DNA of 64,000 nt from Methylorubrum salsuginis. GTDB taxonomy: Bacteria; Pseudomonadota; Alphaproteobacteria; Rhizobiales; Beijerinckiaceae. The notes below the pieces were generated by a model. It saw only the letters and a program-made list of their open reading frames with translations, had not been told where the DNA came from and made no database searches. Made by a program: the position numbers and the translations under genes. The DNA is taken from the NCBI RefSeq assembly GCF_900114375.1, contig NZ_FOSV01000009.1:1-64000 (forward strand), given 5' to 3'. Positions 26,521 through 33,973 of this stretch are shown here, in pieces (position 1 is the first letter of the stretch; each line of letters begins with the position of its first letter).

Positions 26521-27819
26521 ATGGCGGAGAGCGCAGCGCCGGCCTGGACCGGGCAGACGGCGGAAGCCAAGGACCTTTACGAACTCGGTGAGATCCCGCC
26601 GCTCGGCCACGTGCCGGCCAAGATGTATGCCTGGGCGATCCGCCGGGAGCGCCATGGGCCGCCGGAGCAATCGCACCAGCTCGAAGTGCTGCCGGTGTGG
26701 GACATCGGCGACGACGAGGTGCTGGTCTACGTCATGGCCGCGGGCGTGAACTACAACGGCGTCTGGGCGGGCCTGGGCGAGCCGATCTCGCCGTTCGACG
26801 TGCACAAGGGCGAGTACCACATCGCCGGTTCCGACGCTTCGGGCATCGTCTGGAAGGTCGGCGCCAAGGTGAAGCGCTGGAAGGTCGGCGACGAGGTCAT
26901 CGTCCACTGCAACCGCGACGACGGCGACGACGAGGAGTGCAACGGCGGCGATCCGATGTTCTCGCCCTCGCAGCGCATCTGGGGTTACGAGACGGGCGAC
27001 GGCTCGTTCGCGCAGTTCTGCCGGGTGCAGTCGCGCCAGCTGATGAAGCGCCCGCAGCACCTCACCTGGGAAGAGGCCGCCTGCTACACCCTCACCCTCG
27101 CCACCGCCTACCGCATGCTGTTCGGCCACGCGCCGCACACGGTCCGTCCGGGCCAGAACGTGCTGGTGTGGGGCGCCTCGGGCGGCCTCGGCGTGTTCGC
27201 GGTGCAGCTCTGCGCGGCGTCGGGTGCCAACGCCATCGCGGTGATCTCGGACGACACGAAGCGCGACTACGTGATGTCGCTCGGCGCCAAGGGCGTCATC
27301 AACCGCAAGGACTTCGATTGCTGGGGCCAGCTGCCGAAGGTCAACTCGCCCGAATACAACACCTGGCTCAAGGAAGCCCGGAAGTTCGGCAAGGCGATCT
27401 GGGACATCACCGGCAAGGGCAACGACGTCGACATCGTGTTCGAGCATCCGGGCGAGTCGACCTTCCCGGTCTCGACGCTCGTGGCCAAGCGCGGCGGCAT
27501 GATCGTGTTCTGCGCCGGCACCACCGGCTTCAACATCACCTTCGATGCCCGCTACGTCTGGATGCGCCAGAAGCGCATCCAGGGCTCGCACTTCGCCCAC
27601 CTCAAGCAGGCCTCGGCCGCGAACCAGTTCGTGATCGACCGGCGCATCGACCCCTGCATGAGCGAGGTGCTGCCCTGGGACAAGATCCCGGCCGCCCACA
27701 CCAAGATGTGGAAGAACCAGCACCCGCCGGGCAACATGGCGGTGCTCGTGAACTCGACCCGCGCCGGTCTGCGCACCGTCGAGGACGTGATCGAGGCGGG
27801 GCCCCTCAAGGCCATGTGA
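26521..27819 (+). CDS. ccr: crotonyl-CoA carboxylase/reductase
   Basis: The 432-residue medium-chain dehydrogenase/reductase has a GroES-like catalytic domain and a Rossmann domain with VLVWGASGGLGVFAVQL at about 215-230. The family-specific AAGVNYNGVWA (73-83), WGYETGDGSFAQF and SHFAHLKQ segments are those of Ccr rather than of plain quinone reductases. It carries out NADPH-dependent reductive carboxylation of crotonyl-CoA to (2S)-ethylmalonyl-CoA, the key step of the ethylmalonyl-CoA pathway. The product goes on to Ecm, encoded just upstream on the other strand. ATG follows GGGAG at 26508. A hairpin terminator lies 54 bases after the stop. Confidence 0.96.
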   Translation: MAESAAPAWTGQTAEAKDLYELGEIPPLGHVPAKMYAWAIRRERHGPPEQSHQLEVLPVWDIGDDEVLVYVMAAGVNYNGVWAGLGEPISPFDVHKGEYHIAGSDASGIVWKVGAKVKRWKVGDEVIVHCNRDDGDDEECNGGDPMFSPSQRIWGYETGDGSFAQFCRVQSRQLMKRPQHLTWEEAACYTLTLATAYRMLFGHAPHTVRPGQNVLVWGASGGLGVFAVQLCAASGANAIAVISDDTKRDYVMSLGAKGVINRKDFDCWGQLPKVNSPEYNTWLKEARKFGKAIWDITGKGNDVDIVFEHPGESTFPVSTLVAKRGGMIVFCAGTTGFNITFDARYVWMRQKRIQGSHFAHLKQASAANQFVIDRRIDPCMSEVLPWDKIPAAHTKMWKNQHPPGNMAVLVNSTRAGLRTVEDVIEAGPLKAM

Positions 27820-27872
27820 GCCGCGCGGGCGGGGCGTGACAGCAGCGCTCCACCGTGCTTCGAAGACATAAG

Positions 27873-27904
27873 GAAGCCGCCGTCCCGGCCGGGGCGGCGG
27901 CTTC
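27873..27904 (+). terminator. ccr terminator hairpin
   Basis: Arms GAAGCCGCCG and CGGCGGCTTC are perfect complements and an inner CCC/GGG extends the stem. It sits between ccr and the next gene. There is no T-run. Confidence 0.6.
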
Positions 27905-27923
27905 ACGCATATCGGGGGCGGAC

Positions 27924-28130
27924 ATGAAGACCACGGCCCTGATCCTCGGCCTGATCCTGGCCGCCGCGACCTTCCTCTGGTTCTTCTACTTCGTGCCGCT
28001 CGGCTGCGCGATGAACACGACCGGCTGCCGGGAGCGCTTCACCGTGTGGAGCGGCGCCGGCCTGCTCCATTTCTGGCTGCCGTTCCTCGTCGCGCTCACA
28101 GCCGTGCTCTATGGCGTGAGCCGGCGCTAA
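27924..28130 (+). CDS. small membrane protein
   Basis: The 68-residue protein has two transmembrane helices: TALILGLILAAATFLWFFYF near residues 3-23 and a second near 44-64 (LLHFWLPFLVALTAVLYGV). A short loop between them contains two cysteines (GCAMNTTGC). The family is unknown. Its stop overlaps the stop of the convergent DUF3617 gene by four bases. Confidence 0.6.
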   Translation: MKTTALILGLILAAATFLWFFYFVPLGCAMNTTGCRERFTVWSGAGLLHFWLPFLVALTAVLYGVSRR

Positions 28131-28621
28131 CGAGCGGGCGCCGGCATCTTCACGACCTTGCCGTCGGGCAGGATGATGTCGCCGGGGCTCTGGCCGGCCT
28201 CGCAGGGGCCGAGATAGGTCGCGTCGATCACCATCTGGCGCTGCACCGGGGCCTTGGCGCCGGGCATGCCGGTGAGCGTCGTGTCCACCACCATGTGGAT
28301 CTTGCTGTCGAAATCGCCGGTGATCACGCTCTTGGCCGCGGCCTGGATCGTGCCGATCTTGCAGTCGCTCGCGCCTTCGTAGCCCGCACTCGTCTTGGTC
28401 ATGGTGTTCTTGGTGCAGTTCTGGCCCGCGCCGAAGGCGCCCTGGGAGAACTGATCGGTCTTGGAATCGATGCACTGGCGGGCGGTGACGTTGCCTTCCG
28501 GCGTGATCGTCTTGCTCTCCCACAGGCCGGCCCTGCGGGCCGGCATCGTCTCCGCTGCGGCGAGGGTGCCGGCAGCGGACAGGGCGGTGGCGATTCCGAT
28601 TCCGATGAGACGAACGTGCAC
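28127..28621 (-). CDS. DUF3617 periplasmic protein
   Basis: The GTG at 28621 follows AGGAGAACCC, a clear ribosome-binding site, giving 164 residues. A signal peptide (IGIGIATALSAAGTLAAA) precedes the domain, which starts with the family's RRAGLWESKT. Four cysteines are well placed for disulfides (QC, NCTK, DCKIG, PCEAG). DUF3617 proteins are exported single-domain proteins of unknown function. A short frame upstream of the GTG stays open but lacks family sequence. Confidence 0.8.
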   Translation of the reverse strand: MHVRLIGIGIATALSAAGTLAAAETMPARRAGLWESKTITPEGNVTARQCIDSKTDQFSQGAFGAGQNCTKNTMTKTSAGYEGASDCKIGTIQAAAKSVITGDFDSKIHMVVDTTLTGMPGAKAPVQRQMVIDATYLGPCEAGQSPGDIILPDGKVVKMPAPAR

Positions 28622-28912
28622 GGGTTCTCCTGGGTCGACGCGGCGCAAAAGGCCGCTTCGAGGGCGAGGGGTACCCAATGTGCCGGTACGGCACAAGCCT
28701 GGAGGGCGGAGATAGAACAAGAACAGACCGTCGGTTATGCTGGATCTACCGCGGTTTTACGGTTCGATCATCGCTGAATAGCCTGAGGCGAATGCGCCCG
28801 CTTCTGGATTTGGGGCAGGCTGCTCCGGGCGGGATACTGCCCTGCTCGGCCCCCTCTTGCCGCCGCCGGCCGCGATGGCACAACGGCGTCTTCCGCAGCC
28901 GAGGTCCGCCCC

Positions 28913-29215
28913 TTGTCCGACGACGACGATGCTTACGTGTACGACGAGGCGACCGGCGAATGGCGCCCGGCCTCGGAGATGGCGACCGCGAGCGCGACCC
29001 GGGCCGAGGTGCGGGATGCCTCCGGCAATGTCCTCGCCGACGGCGATGCCGTGGTCCTGATCAAGGATCTGAAGGTAAAGGGCGCCGGCCAGACCCTGAA
29101 GCAAGGGACGGTGATCCGCTCGATCCGCCTCACGGACGATCCGGAGGAGATCGATTGCCGGCACGACAGCATCAAGGGCCTCGTGCTGCGCACCGAATTC
29201 GTGCGCAAGCGCTGA
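28913..29215 (+). CDS. PhnA/YjdM-like protein
   Basis: The C-terminal two thirds match the PhnA domain: VRDASGNVLADGDAVVLIKD, then LKVKG, IRSIRLTDDPEEIDC and LRTEFVRK. The N-terminal zinc-ribbon cysteines of full PhnA are absent; an acidic stretch (SDDDDAYVYDE) replaces them. The start is TTG, the only initiation codon that fits the domain boundary. Despite the old name, this family has no proven role in phosphonate breakdown. It stands alone. Confidence 0.75.
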   Translation: MSDDDDAYVYDEATGEWRPASEMATASATRAEVRDASGNVLADGDAVVLIKDLKVKGAGQTLKQGTVIRSIRLTDDPEEIDCRHDSIKGLVLRTEFVRKR

Positions 29216-29225
29216 CGACCGGGGA

Positions 29226-29402
29226 TCAGCGCCGCTTCGGTTCGTCCTGCCGCAGGTGGCGCTCGTAGCCCTCCTGCTTGGCCTCCCGCTCCTTGATGAG
29301 GTCGGCGTAAGCCTGCCGCATCTCGGGCGACACCGCCACGCTCTTGCCCTTGGAGGGCTTGCGCTTGGGCGCCTTCTTGAAGGTGTCGGGCGTCTCGGCC
29401 AT
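29226..29402 (-). CDS. 58-residue basic hypothetical protein
   Basis: The product starts MAETPDTFKKAPKRKPSKGK, followed by a helix rich in charged residues (SPEMRQAYADLIKEREAKQE) and ends in PKRR. It is a typical small Lys/Arg-rich protein with no known domain. It is divergent from leuD, whose start is 168 bases away. Confidence 0.55.
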   Translation of the reverse strand: MAETPDTFKKAPKRKPSKGKSVAVSPEMRQAYADLIKEREAKQEGYERHLRQDEPKRR

Positions 29403-29570
29403 GTCGTGCGGCTTCCCCCTCGCTGGACGGCGCGATGGAAGCGGGGCTTGAAGCGCTGGGGCGCCGGCCATGCGCGGCACCTTCCGGCGCGGCGGCCCCG
29501 CTGCTAGAACGCGCCGGACATCGGAACGGGACCAACATAACCGTTCCGCGCGACGGTATCGAGACGAGCC

Positions 29571-30173
29571 ATGGAAAAGTTCACGACCCTTGAGGGCGTC
29601 GCCGCGCCCATGCGGATCATCAACGTCGACACCGACCGGATCATCCCGAAGCAGTATCTCAAGACGATCAAGCGCACCGGGCTGGGCACGGGCCTGTTCT
29701 CGGAGATGCGCTACAACGACGACGGCTCGGAAAAGCCCGACTTCGTCCTCAACCAGCCCGCCTATCGCAACGCCAAGATCCTGGTGGTGGGCGACAATTT
29801 CGGCTGCGGCTCCTCGCGCGAGCACGCCCCCTGGGCGCTCGCCGATTTCGGCATCCGCTGCGTGATCTCGACGAGCTTCGCCGACATCTTCTTCAACAAC
29901 TGCGCCAAGAACGGCATCCTGGCGATCGTCGTCTCGGCCGACGACCTCGAAAAGCTGTTCCTCGACGCCGAGCGCGGCGCCAACGCGACGCTGACGATCG
30001 ATCTGGCCGCCCAGACCATCAAGGGCCCGGACGGCGGCACGCTGCATTTCGACATCGACGAGGGCCGCAAGCACAACCTGCTCAACGGCCTCGACGAAAT
30101 CGGCCTGACGCTGGAGCGGGCCCCGGCCATCGCGGATTTCGAGGCGAAGCTCGCGCAACGCGAGTGGGCCTGA
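29571..30173 (+). CDS. leuD: 3-isopropylmalate dehydratase small subunit
   Basis: The 200-residue protein shows the LeuD pattern: [14 protein letters not shown] at 17-30, then [13 protein letters not shown] at 74-86. It is the swivelling domain that pairs with LeuC to isomerise 2- and 3-isopropylmalate in leucine synthesis. leuC is not in the window, so the two subunits are encoded apart, which is common in this group. A terminator hairpin follows directly. Confidence 0.96.
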   Translation: MEKFTTLEGVAAPMRIINVDTDRIIPKQYLKTIKRTGLGTGLFSEMRYNDDGSEKPDFVLNQPAYRNAKILVVGDNFGCGSSREHAPWALADFGIRCVISTSFADIFFNNCAKNGILAIVVSADDLEKLFLDAERGANATLTIDLAAQTIKGPDGGTLHFDIDEGRKHNLLNGLDEIGLTLERAPAIADFEAKLAQREWA

Positions 30174-30180
30174 GCGCCCT

Positions 30181-30200
30181 CCCCCGGCGCGAGCCGGGGG
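30181..30200. terminator. leuD terminator hairpin (bidirectional)
   Basis: Arms CCCCCGGC and GCCGGGGG surround GCGA, eight bases after the leuD stop and ten before the stop of the convergent small gene. Confidence 0.6.
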
Positions 30201-30209
30201 CATAGTGGA

Positions 30210-30524
30210 TCAGTGCCGCTCGCTCGGCTTCGTGCGGAACGGGCGCAGCATCCAGGCGAGGCGTCCGATCTCGTCGTCGCGGCGGGCCTGCTTGGCGTCG
30301 CCCCGATCCGTGTTGATCTCGTGCATCACCTGGCCGAGCAGCGGCGGCAGCGCCTGTCCATAGGCGTCGAGCAATTCGGCGGCCTCGACGAGGGCGCGCA
30401 GCTGCAGGTCCGGGATCGGCCGACGCTCGATCTGCGCGTCGAGGGCTTGGTCGGCCAGCAGGGTGGCGAGGCGCGAGACCTCCGACAGCCGTGCCGGCGA
30501 GGAATGGGCGATGCCGCTGCTCAT
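30210..30524 (-). CDS. hypothetical helical protein, 104 residues
   Basis: The ATG at 30524 is preceded by AAGGGAG, which favours it over a longer in-frame start. The product is predicted all-helical (RLSEVSRLATLLADQALDAQ; LRALVEAAELLDAYGQALPP) with a basic tail (RLAWMLRPFRTKPSERH). There is no signal peptide and no recognised family. Confidence 0.55.
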   Translation of the reverse strand: MSSGIAHSSPARLSEVSRLATLLADQALDAQIERRPIPDLQLRALVEAAELLDAYGQALPPLLGQVMHEINTDRGDAKQARRDDEIGRLAWMLRPFRTKPSERH

Positions 30525-30610
30525 GGATAACGCTCCCTTCGAGTCCGAGCCCGCTGAAGCTAGCCCGGTAAGGTGAGCCAATCGTTAGGGTGCCCTTCCG
30601 CGCACTGTCC

Positions 30611-31084
30611 TCATCCGGCAGCGGCGCGCTCCAGGGCGGCGACGTCGATCTTCACCATCCCCTGCATCGCGGTGAAAACGCGGGCGGCCCGAGCCGGATC
30701 GGCGTCGGCCAGCAGGCGCGGCAGCCTCTCGGGAAAGATCTGCCAGGGCACGCCCCAGCGGTCGCGCAGCCAGCCGCAGGCGATCTCGGATCCGCCTTCC
30801 GTCAGCGCTGCCCAGAGGCGATCGACCTCGGCTTGGTCGGCACACGGCACCGAGATCGAGGCGGCGGTGCCGTACTCGGCTCGGCTGCCGCCATTCAAGG
30901 CCTGGAAGTTCTGGCCGCCGAGCGTGAAGGCGATCAGGATCACGTCGCCTGCCTGCCCCGCCGGCCACGGGCCCGGCGCACGCTGGACATGGTCGATGCG
31001 CGAGTCGGGGATCAGCGAGACGTAGCGGCTCACCGCGGCTTCCGCGTCCCGCTCGAACCAGAGGCAGGTGCTGACCTTCGGCAT
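30611..31084 (-). CDS. VOC-family protein (PhnB-like 3-demethylubiquinone methyltransferase fold)
   Basis: The 157-residue protein begins MPKVSTCLWFERDAEAAVSR and continues IAFTLGGQNFQALNGG, with a C-terminal WGVPWQIFPERLPRLL. This is the pattern of the PhnB/YdcC-type vicinal-oxygen-chelate proteins, often labelled 3-demethylubiquinone-9 3-methyltransferase. No methyltransferase motif is visible and the true substrate is unknown. It is one of four consecutive small genes on this strand, but the gaps (about 70 to 130 bases) do not prove an operon. Confidence 0.8.
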   Translation of the reverse strand: MPKVSTCLWFERDAEAAVSRYVSLIPDSRIDHVQRAPGPWPAGQAGDVILIAFTLGGQNFQALNGGSRAEYGTAASISVPCADQAEVDRLWAALTEGGSEIACGWLRDRWGVPWQIFPERLPRLLADADPARAARVFTAMQGMVKIDVAALERAAAG

Positions 31085-31154
31085 GGCGTGTCCTCGCGGC
31101 TCGGTGCTGGCGTCGAGGATAGCCGGTCCGCGGGCGGCGAACCAACCCTGTGGC

Positions 31155-31454
31155 TCAGCGGGCCGATTTGTGGCGCCCGCCGGAGCCGAGCACGCTCTGG
31201 AGCACGCCCCGGCTCGAGGGGCTGAGGCCACGGTCGCCGGGCAGTCGGCGCGGATCGGCCCGGTCCAAGCGCTCGATCTCCACGGCGCACCGGCGCACTG
31301 CGTCGCCGACCCCGGCGCGGCGGGCGCGGGCGCCGTCGAGTTCGAACCGCAGGCACACGGCGAGGTCGGCCTTGAGGTCGTCGAAGGCCGCGGCCCTGGC
31401 CTCCGGGATGAAGACGAGACTGAGCAGGGCGAGCGCGGCGGCGCGGGCGGACAT
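31155..31454 (-). CDS. exported hypothetical protein, 99 residues
   Basis: A signal peptide (MSARAAALALLSLVFIPEAR, cleavage after ARA) leads a short Arg-rich mature part with two cysteines (AVCLRFEL and RRCAVEIER) that could pair. The C-terminus is Ser/Gly-rich and basic. The family is unknown. Confidence 0.5.
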   Translation of the reverse strand: MSARAAALALLSLVFIPEARAAAFDDLKADLAVCLRFELDGARARRAGVGDAVRRCAVEIERLDRADPRRLPGDRGLSPSSRGVLQSVLGSGGRHKSAR

Positions 31455-31553
31455 GGAACGGCTCCGGTTGGTCGGTCGAAGCCGACAACGCGGCAATCGG
31501 CCGATCGTCACGGTCAGCGCGACACTTCCCTGCCCGAAGGGTTGAGCGCTGCC

Positions 31554-32024
31554 CTATCGGCTCCAGCGCCCGAGACGCCGGGTCTTCCAGCGCTCGCCGC
31601 GGGGCAGCTCTGCGCCCGGCAACTCCTTGCGCTTGCGCGGCGTGGGAGCGGACGGAGCGGCCTCTTCCGGCGGCGGCGGCGCCGCGGCGATCACGGGCTC
31701 GGCCACGACCGGGATTTCGCGCGCCACCGGCGGCGGGCTGACCGGGAGCGGATGCTTGCGCGGGCGCCCGCGGGGGCGGCGCGGCGGAGCGTCCTCGGCG
31801 ACCGGCGGCGGGGCGGGCTCGATCTCCGGCACCTCCGGCTCGATCAGGTTCGGCAGCACCCGGCGCTTCTCGGCGGCCGGCTCGCGCGGGGCGGCAGGAG
31901 TCGAAAACAGGGTCTGCGGAGTGGGCGCCGAAGGAGCGGCGACACGGGTCGGGATGATCGTCGAGGTGCGGCGGCCCGTCGATTTGACTTCGACGGTAAA
32001 GGACCGCCGAGAAACATTGCGCAT
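31554..32024 (-). CDS. Pro-rich protein with AT-hook-like motif
   Basis: The 156-residue protein starts MRNVSRRSFTVEVKSTGRR, continues with long Pro/Ala/Glu-rich stretches and holds RRPRGRPRKHP at about residues 82-92, the core shape of an AT-hook that binds the minor groove of AT-rich DNA. The C-terminus is basic (ERWKTRRLGRWSR). No other domain is seen. A disordered DNA-binding or nucleoid-associated role is an inference from the motif only. Confidence 0.6.
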   Translation of the reverse strand: MRNVSRRSFTVEVKSTGRRTSTIIPTRVAAPSAPTPQTLFSTPAAPREPAAEKRRVLPNLIEPEVPEIEPAPPPVAEDAPPRRPRGRPRKHPLPVSPPPVAREIPVVAEPVIAAAPPPPEEAAPSAPTPRKRKELPGAELPRGERWKTRRLGRWSR

Positions 32025-32232
32025 GTGGCAAGACTTCCAGGCCGGATTGATCCGGCCGACACGATGAGGATAGAGACGCGATCTTAACGAAACAGAACCG
32101 GGCTTCGCTCGGTCGCGAATTGGCGACTCGCGAGGTGGCCTACGTCTCGACGGTCGTAGACTGCAAAGCGACGGTCACGCAAGGCACAAACCGTGCCGAG
32201 CCGTAAAACCATAAAGATCGTGTCGGAGAAAC

Positions 32233-32307
32233 TGGAGCGGGCGAAGGGATTCGAACCCTCGACCCCAACCTTGGCAAGGTTGTGCTCTACCCCTGAGCTA
32301 CACCCGC
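32233..32307 (-). tRNA. tRNA-Gly(GCC), copy 1
   Basis: The 75-base cloverleaf includes CCA. The acceptor stem pairs GCGGGTG with CGCCCGC, the anticodon arm is CAACC-TTGCCAA-GGTTG with anticodon GCC, and the T arm contains GGTTCGAATCC. Confidence 0.96.
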
Positions 32308-32363
32308 TCACTGTCACGACTGCGAGCCCTAGGGCCCCTTCGTGAAATACCGATCAGAGAAAC

Positions 32364-32438
32364 TGGAGCGGGCGAAGGGATTCGAACCCTCGACCCCAAC
32401 CTTGGCAAGGTTGTGCTCTACCCCTGAGCTACACCCGC
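32364..32438 (-). tRNA. tRNA-Gly(GCC), copy 2
   Basis: This 75-base gene is identical to the other tRNA-Gly copy 56 bases away. The identity continues past the CCA into the 3' flank (GAGAAAC on the plus strand), so the pair arose by recent tandem duplication or is kept alike by gene conversion. Confidence 0.96.
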
Positions 32439-32545
32439 TCGTCTCGTCCCGTTCGGCGCCGCCCGTGGGCCTCGCCGTCGGTGGGCGTTCTAAACACCAT
32501 TCCGCCCCGCGGTGCAAGCGCGAACTTCGCTTTTCGTTGGCGGGC

Positions 32546-33019
32546 TCACCATGCCTCCGCCGGAGCCCGGCCTTCGCGGATTTCGTCGAGCCGGGTGCGG
32601 GTCGCCCGCGTGGTGTCGGGCGGCAGGGCGTCGAGGGAGAAGAAGCCGCATTCGGCGATCTCGCGGTCGGGCCGCTTCGGGCCGATGACCGTGAAGGCCG
32701 GGACGACGTAGACCGCGATGTGGTCCCGCCGCGGCGCCCGCGCGTTGAGGAAGAAGCCGTGCAGCCGCAGCGGCGCGCCCGGCTCGACGACGATCTCGGC
32801 CTCCTCGCGGAACTCCCGGCGCATCGCCTCGGGGGCGCTCTCGCCGGGATCGATCCCGCCGCCGGGCAGGTGCCAGCCCGCGACATAGGTGTGGCGGATG
32901 AGGCAGACGCGGCCTTCTTCGTCGATCGCCACGCCCCGCACGCCCAGCGTCATGCCGCGGGTGAGGAGACCGGCGCGCATGACGAGGCCGTAGAGCCAGG
33001 GGCGGTCGAGACTGAACAT
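32546..33019 (-). CDS. Nudix hydrolase
   Basis: The 157-residue protein has a Nudix box at 54-76 (GGIDPGESAPEAMRREFREE, then AEI). All catalytic acids are present, but the late Gly of the consensus is Glu (E75). The first strands (TRGMTLGVRGVAIDEEG and WHLPGGG) match the fold. It should hydrolyse a nucleoside diphosphate linked to some group X; the substrate is unknown. A family-B repeat begins just upstream of its start. Confidence 0.88.
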   Translation of the reverse strand: MFSLDRPWLYGLVMRAGLLTRGMTLGVRGVAIDEEGRVCLIRHTYVAGWHLPGGGIDPGESAPEAMRREFREEAEIVVEPGAPLRLHGFFLNARAPRRDHIAVYVVPAFTVIGPKRPDREIAECGFFSLDALPPDTTRATRTRLDEIREGRAPAEAW

Positions 33020-33031
33020 GGCCCGTGTCTC

Positions 33032-33081
33032 TAGAGCATCGGCCCGAAAGGTGGGAACCGGCTTTCGGAAAAAGCCGATGC
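33032..33081. repeat. extragenic palindromic repeat, family B
   Basis: The unit begins TAGAGCATCGGCCCGAAAGG, continues through CCGGCTTTCGGAAAAAGC and ends CGATGC, so outer arms GCATCGGC and GCCGATGC and inner arms CCGAAAG and CTTTCGG form a nested hairpin. Related copies occur at 44064, 60486 and 60556. Confidence 0.75.
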
Positions 33082-33104
33082 GGCACAGGAATCTAGCGCC
33101 GCCC

Positions 33105-33800
33105 TCAGGCGACCGTCAGCCTGAGGCTGCCGACGCCCTCGATCCGGGCGTGGAGCGTTTGCCCCCGCGCCACCGGCCCGACGCCGGACGGCGTGCCGGT
33201 GAAGATCAGGTCGCCCGGATGGAGCTCGAAATAGGTCGAGAGCAGGGCCACCTGCTCTGGGACCGACCAGATCATCTCGGAGAGGTCGCCGCGCTGGCGC
33301 TCGGCCCCGTCGCAATCGAGCGTGATCGCCCCCGCCCTGGGGTGCCCGATAACGCCCGCCGGATGGAGCGGGCCGACGGGCGCGGAGAAATCGGCCGCCT
33401 TGCCCATCTCCCAGGGGCGCGACAGGCGCTTGGCCTCGTCCTGAAGGTCGCGCCGGGTCATGTCGAGGCCCACCGCGTAGCCGTAGACGTGGCCGCCGGC
33501 CGTCTCGACCGGGATGTCGCGCCCGCCCCGGCCCAGAGCCGCCACCAACTCTACCTCGAAATGGTAGTTTTCGGTGCGCGGCGGATAGGGGTGCTCGGCG
33601 GTCTCGCCTTCGGGGACGATCTGCAGCGTGTCGGCGGGCTTGAGGAAGAAGAACGGCGGGTCGCGCTCGTCGGCGCCCATCTCGCGGGCATGGGCCCGGT
33701 AGTTGCGCCCGACGCAGTAGACCCGGCGCACCGGAAACAGGTCGGCGCTGCCATGGATCGGCAAGGCGGGGCGCGGCGGGTTCGGGATCACGGACAGCAT
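33105..33800 (-). CDS. fumarylacetoacetate hydrolase-family protein
   Basis: From the ATG at 33800 the protein has 231 residues; a longer form from 33839 is possible. The family pattern is clear: VYCVGRNYRAHAREMG, FFFLKPAD, the metal ligands E82 and E84 (FEVELVAALG) and D113 (YAVGLDMTRRD), and a C-terminal TGTPSGVGPV. Small members of this family act as acylpyruvate hydrolases or oxaloacetate decarboxylases; which one cannot be said. The divergent FAD oxidoreductase gene starts 170 bases away. Confidence 0.88.
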   Translation of the reverse strand: MLSVIPNPPRPALPIHGSADLFPVRRVYCVGRNYRAHAREMGADERDPPFFFLKPADTLQIVPEGETAEHPYPPRTENYHFEVELVAALGRGGRDIPVETAGGHVYGYAVGLDMTRRDLQDEAKRLSRPWEMGKAADFSAPVGPLHPAGVIGHPRAGAITLDCDGAERQRGDLSEMIWSVPEQVALLSTYFELHPGDLIFTGTPSGVGPVARGQTLHARIEGVGSLRLTVA

Positions 33801-33973
33801 GGCGGCAAGCGGCCTCGGGTCGATGGCGTCGGACTTCAATGTAGCGCAGGTCGCGCGGCCTCGCGCCGCGGATCGATAACGGCGAAGGGGCTTCCCGCGT
33901 GCCGTGGCCGTCCGTGCAAAAACTGGCCGGGCGGCCTATCATCCCCGACCCGTTCCGAGGCCCCTGCCCACCG

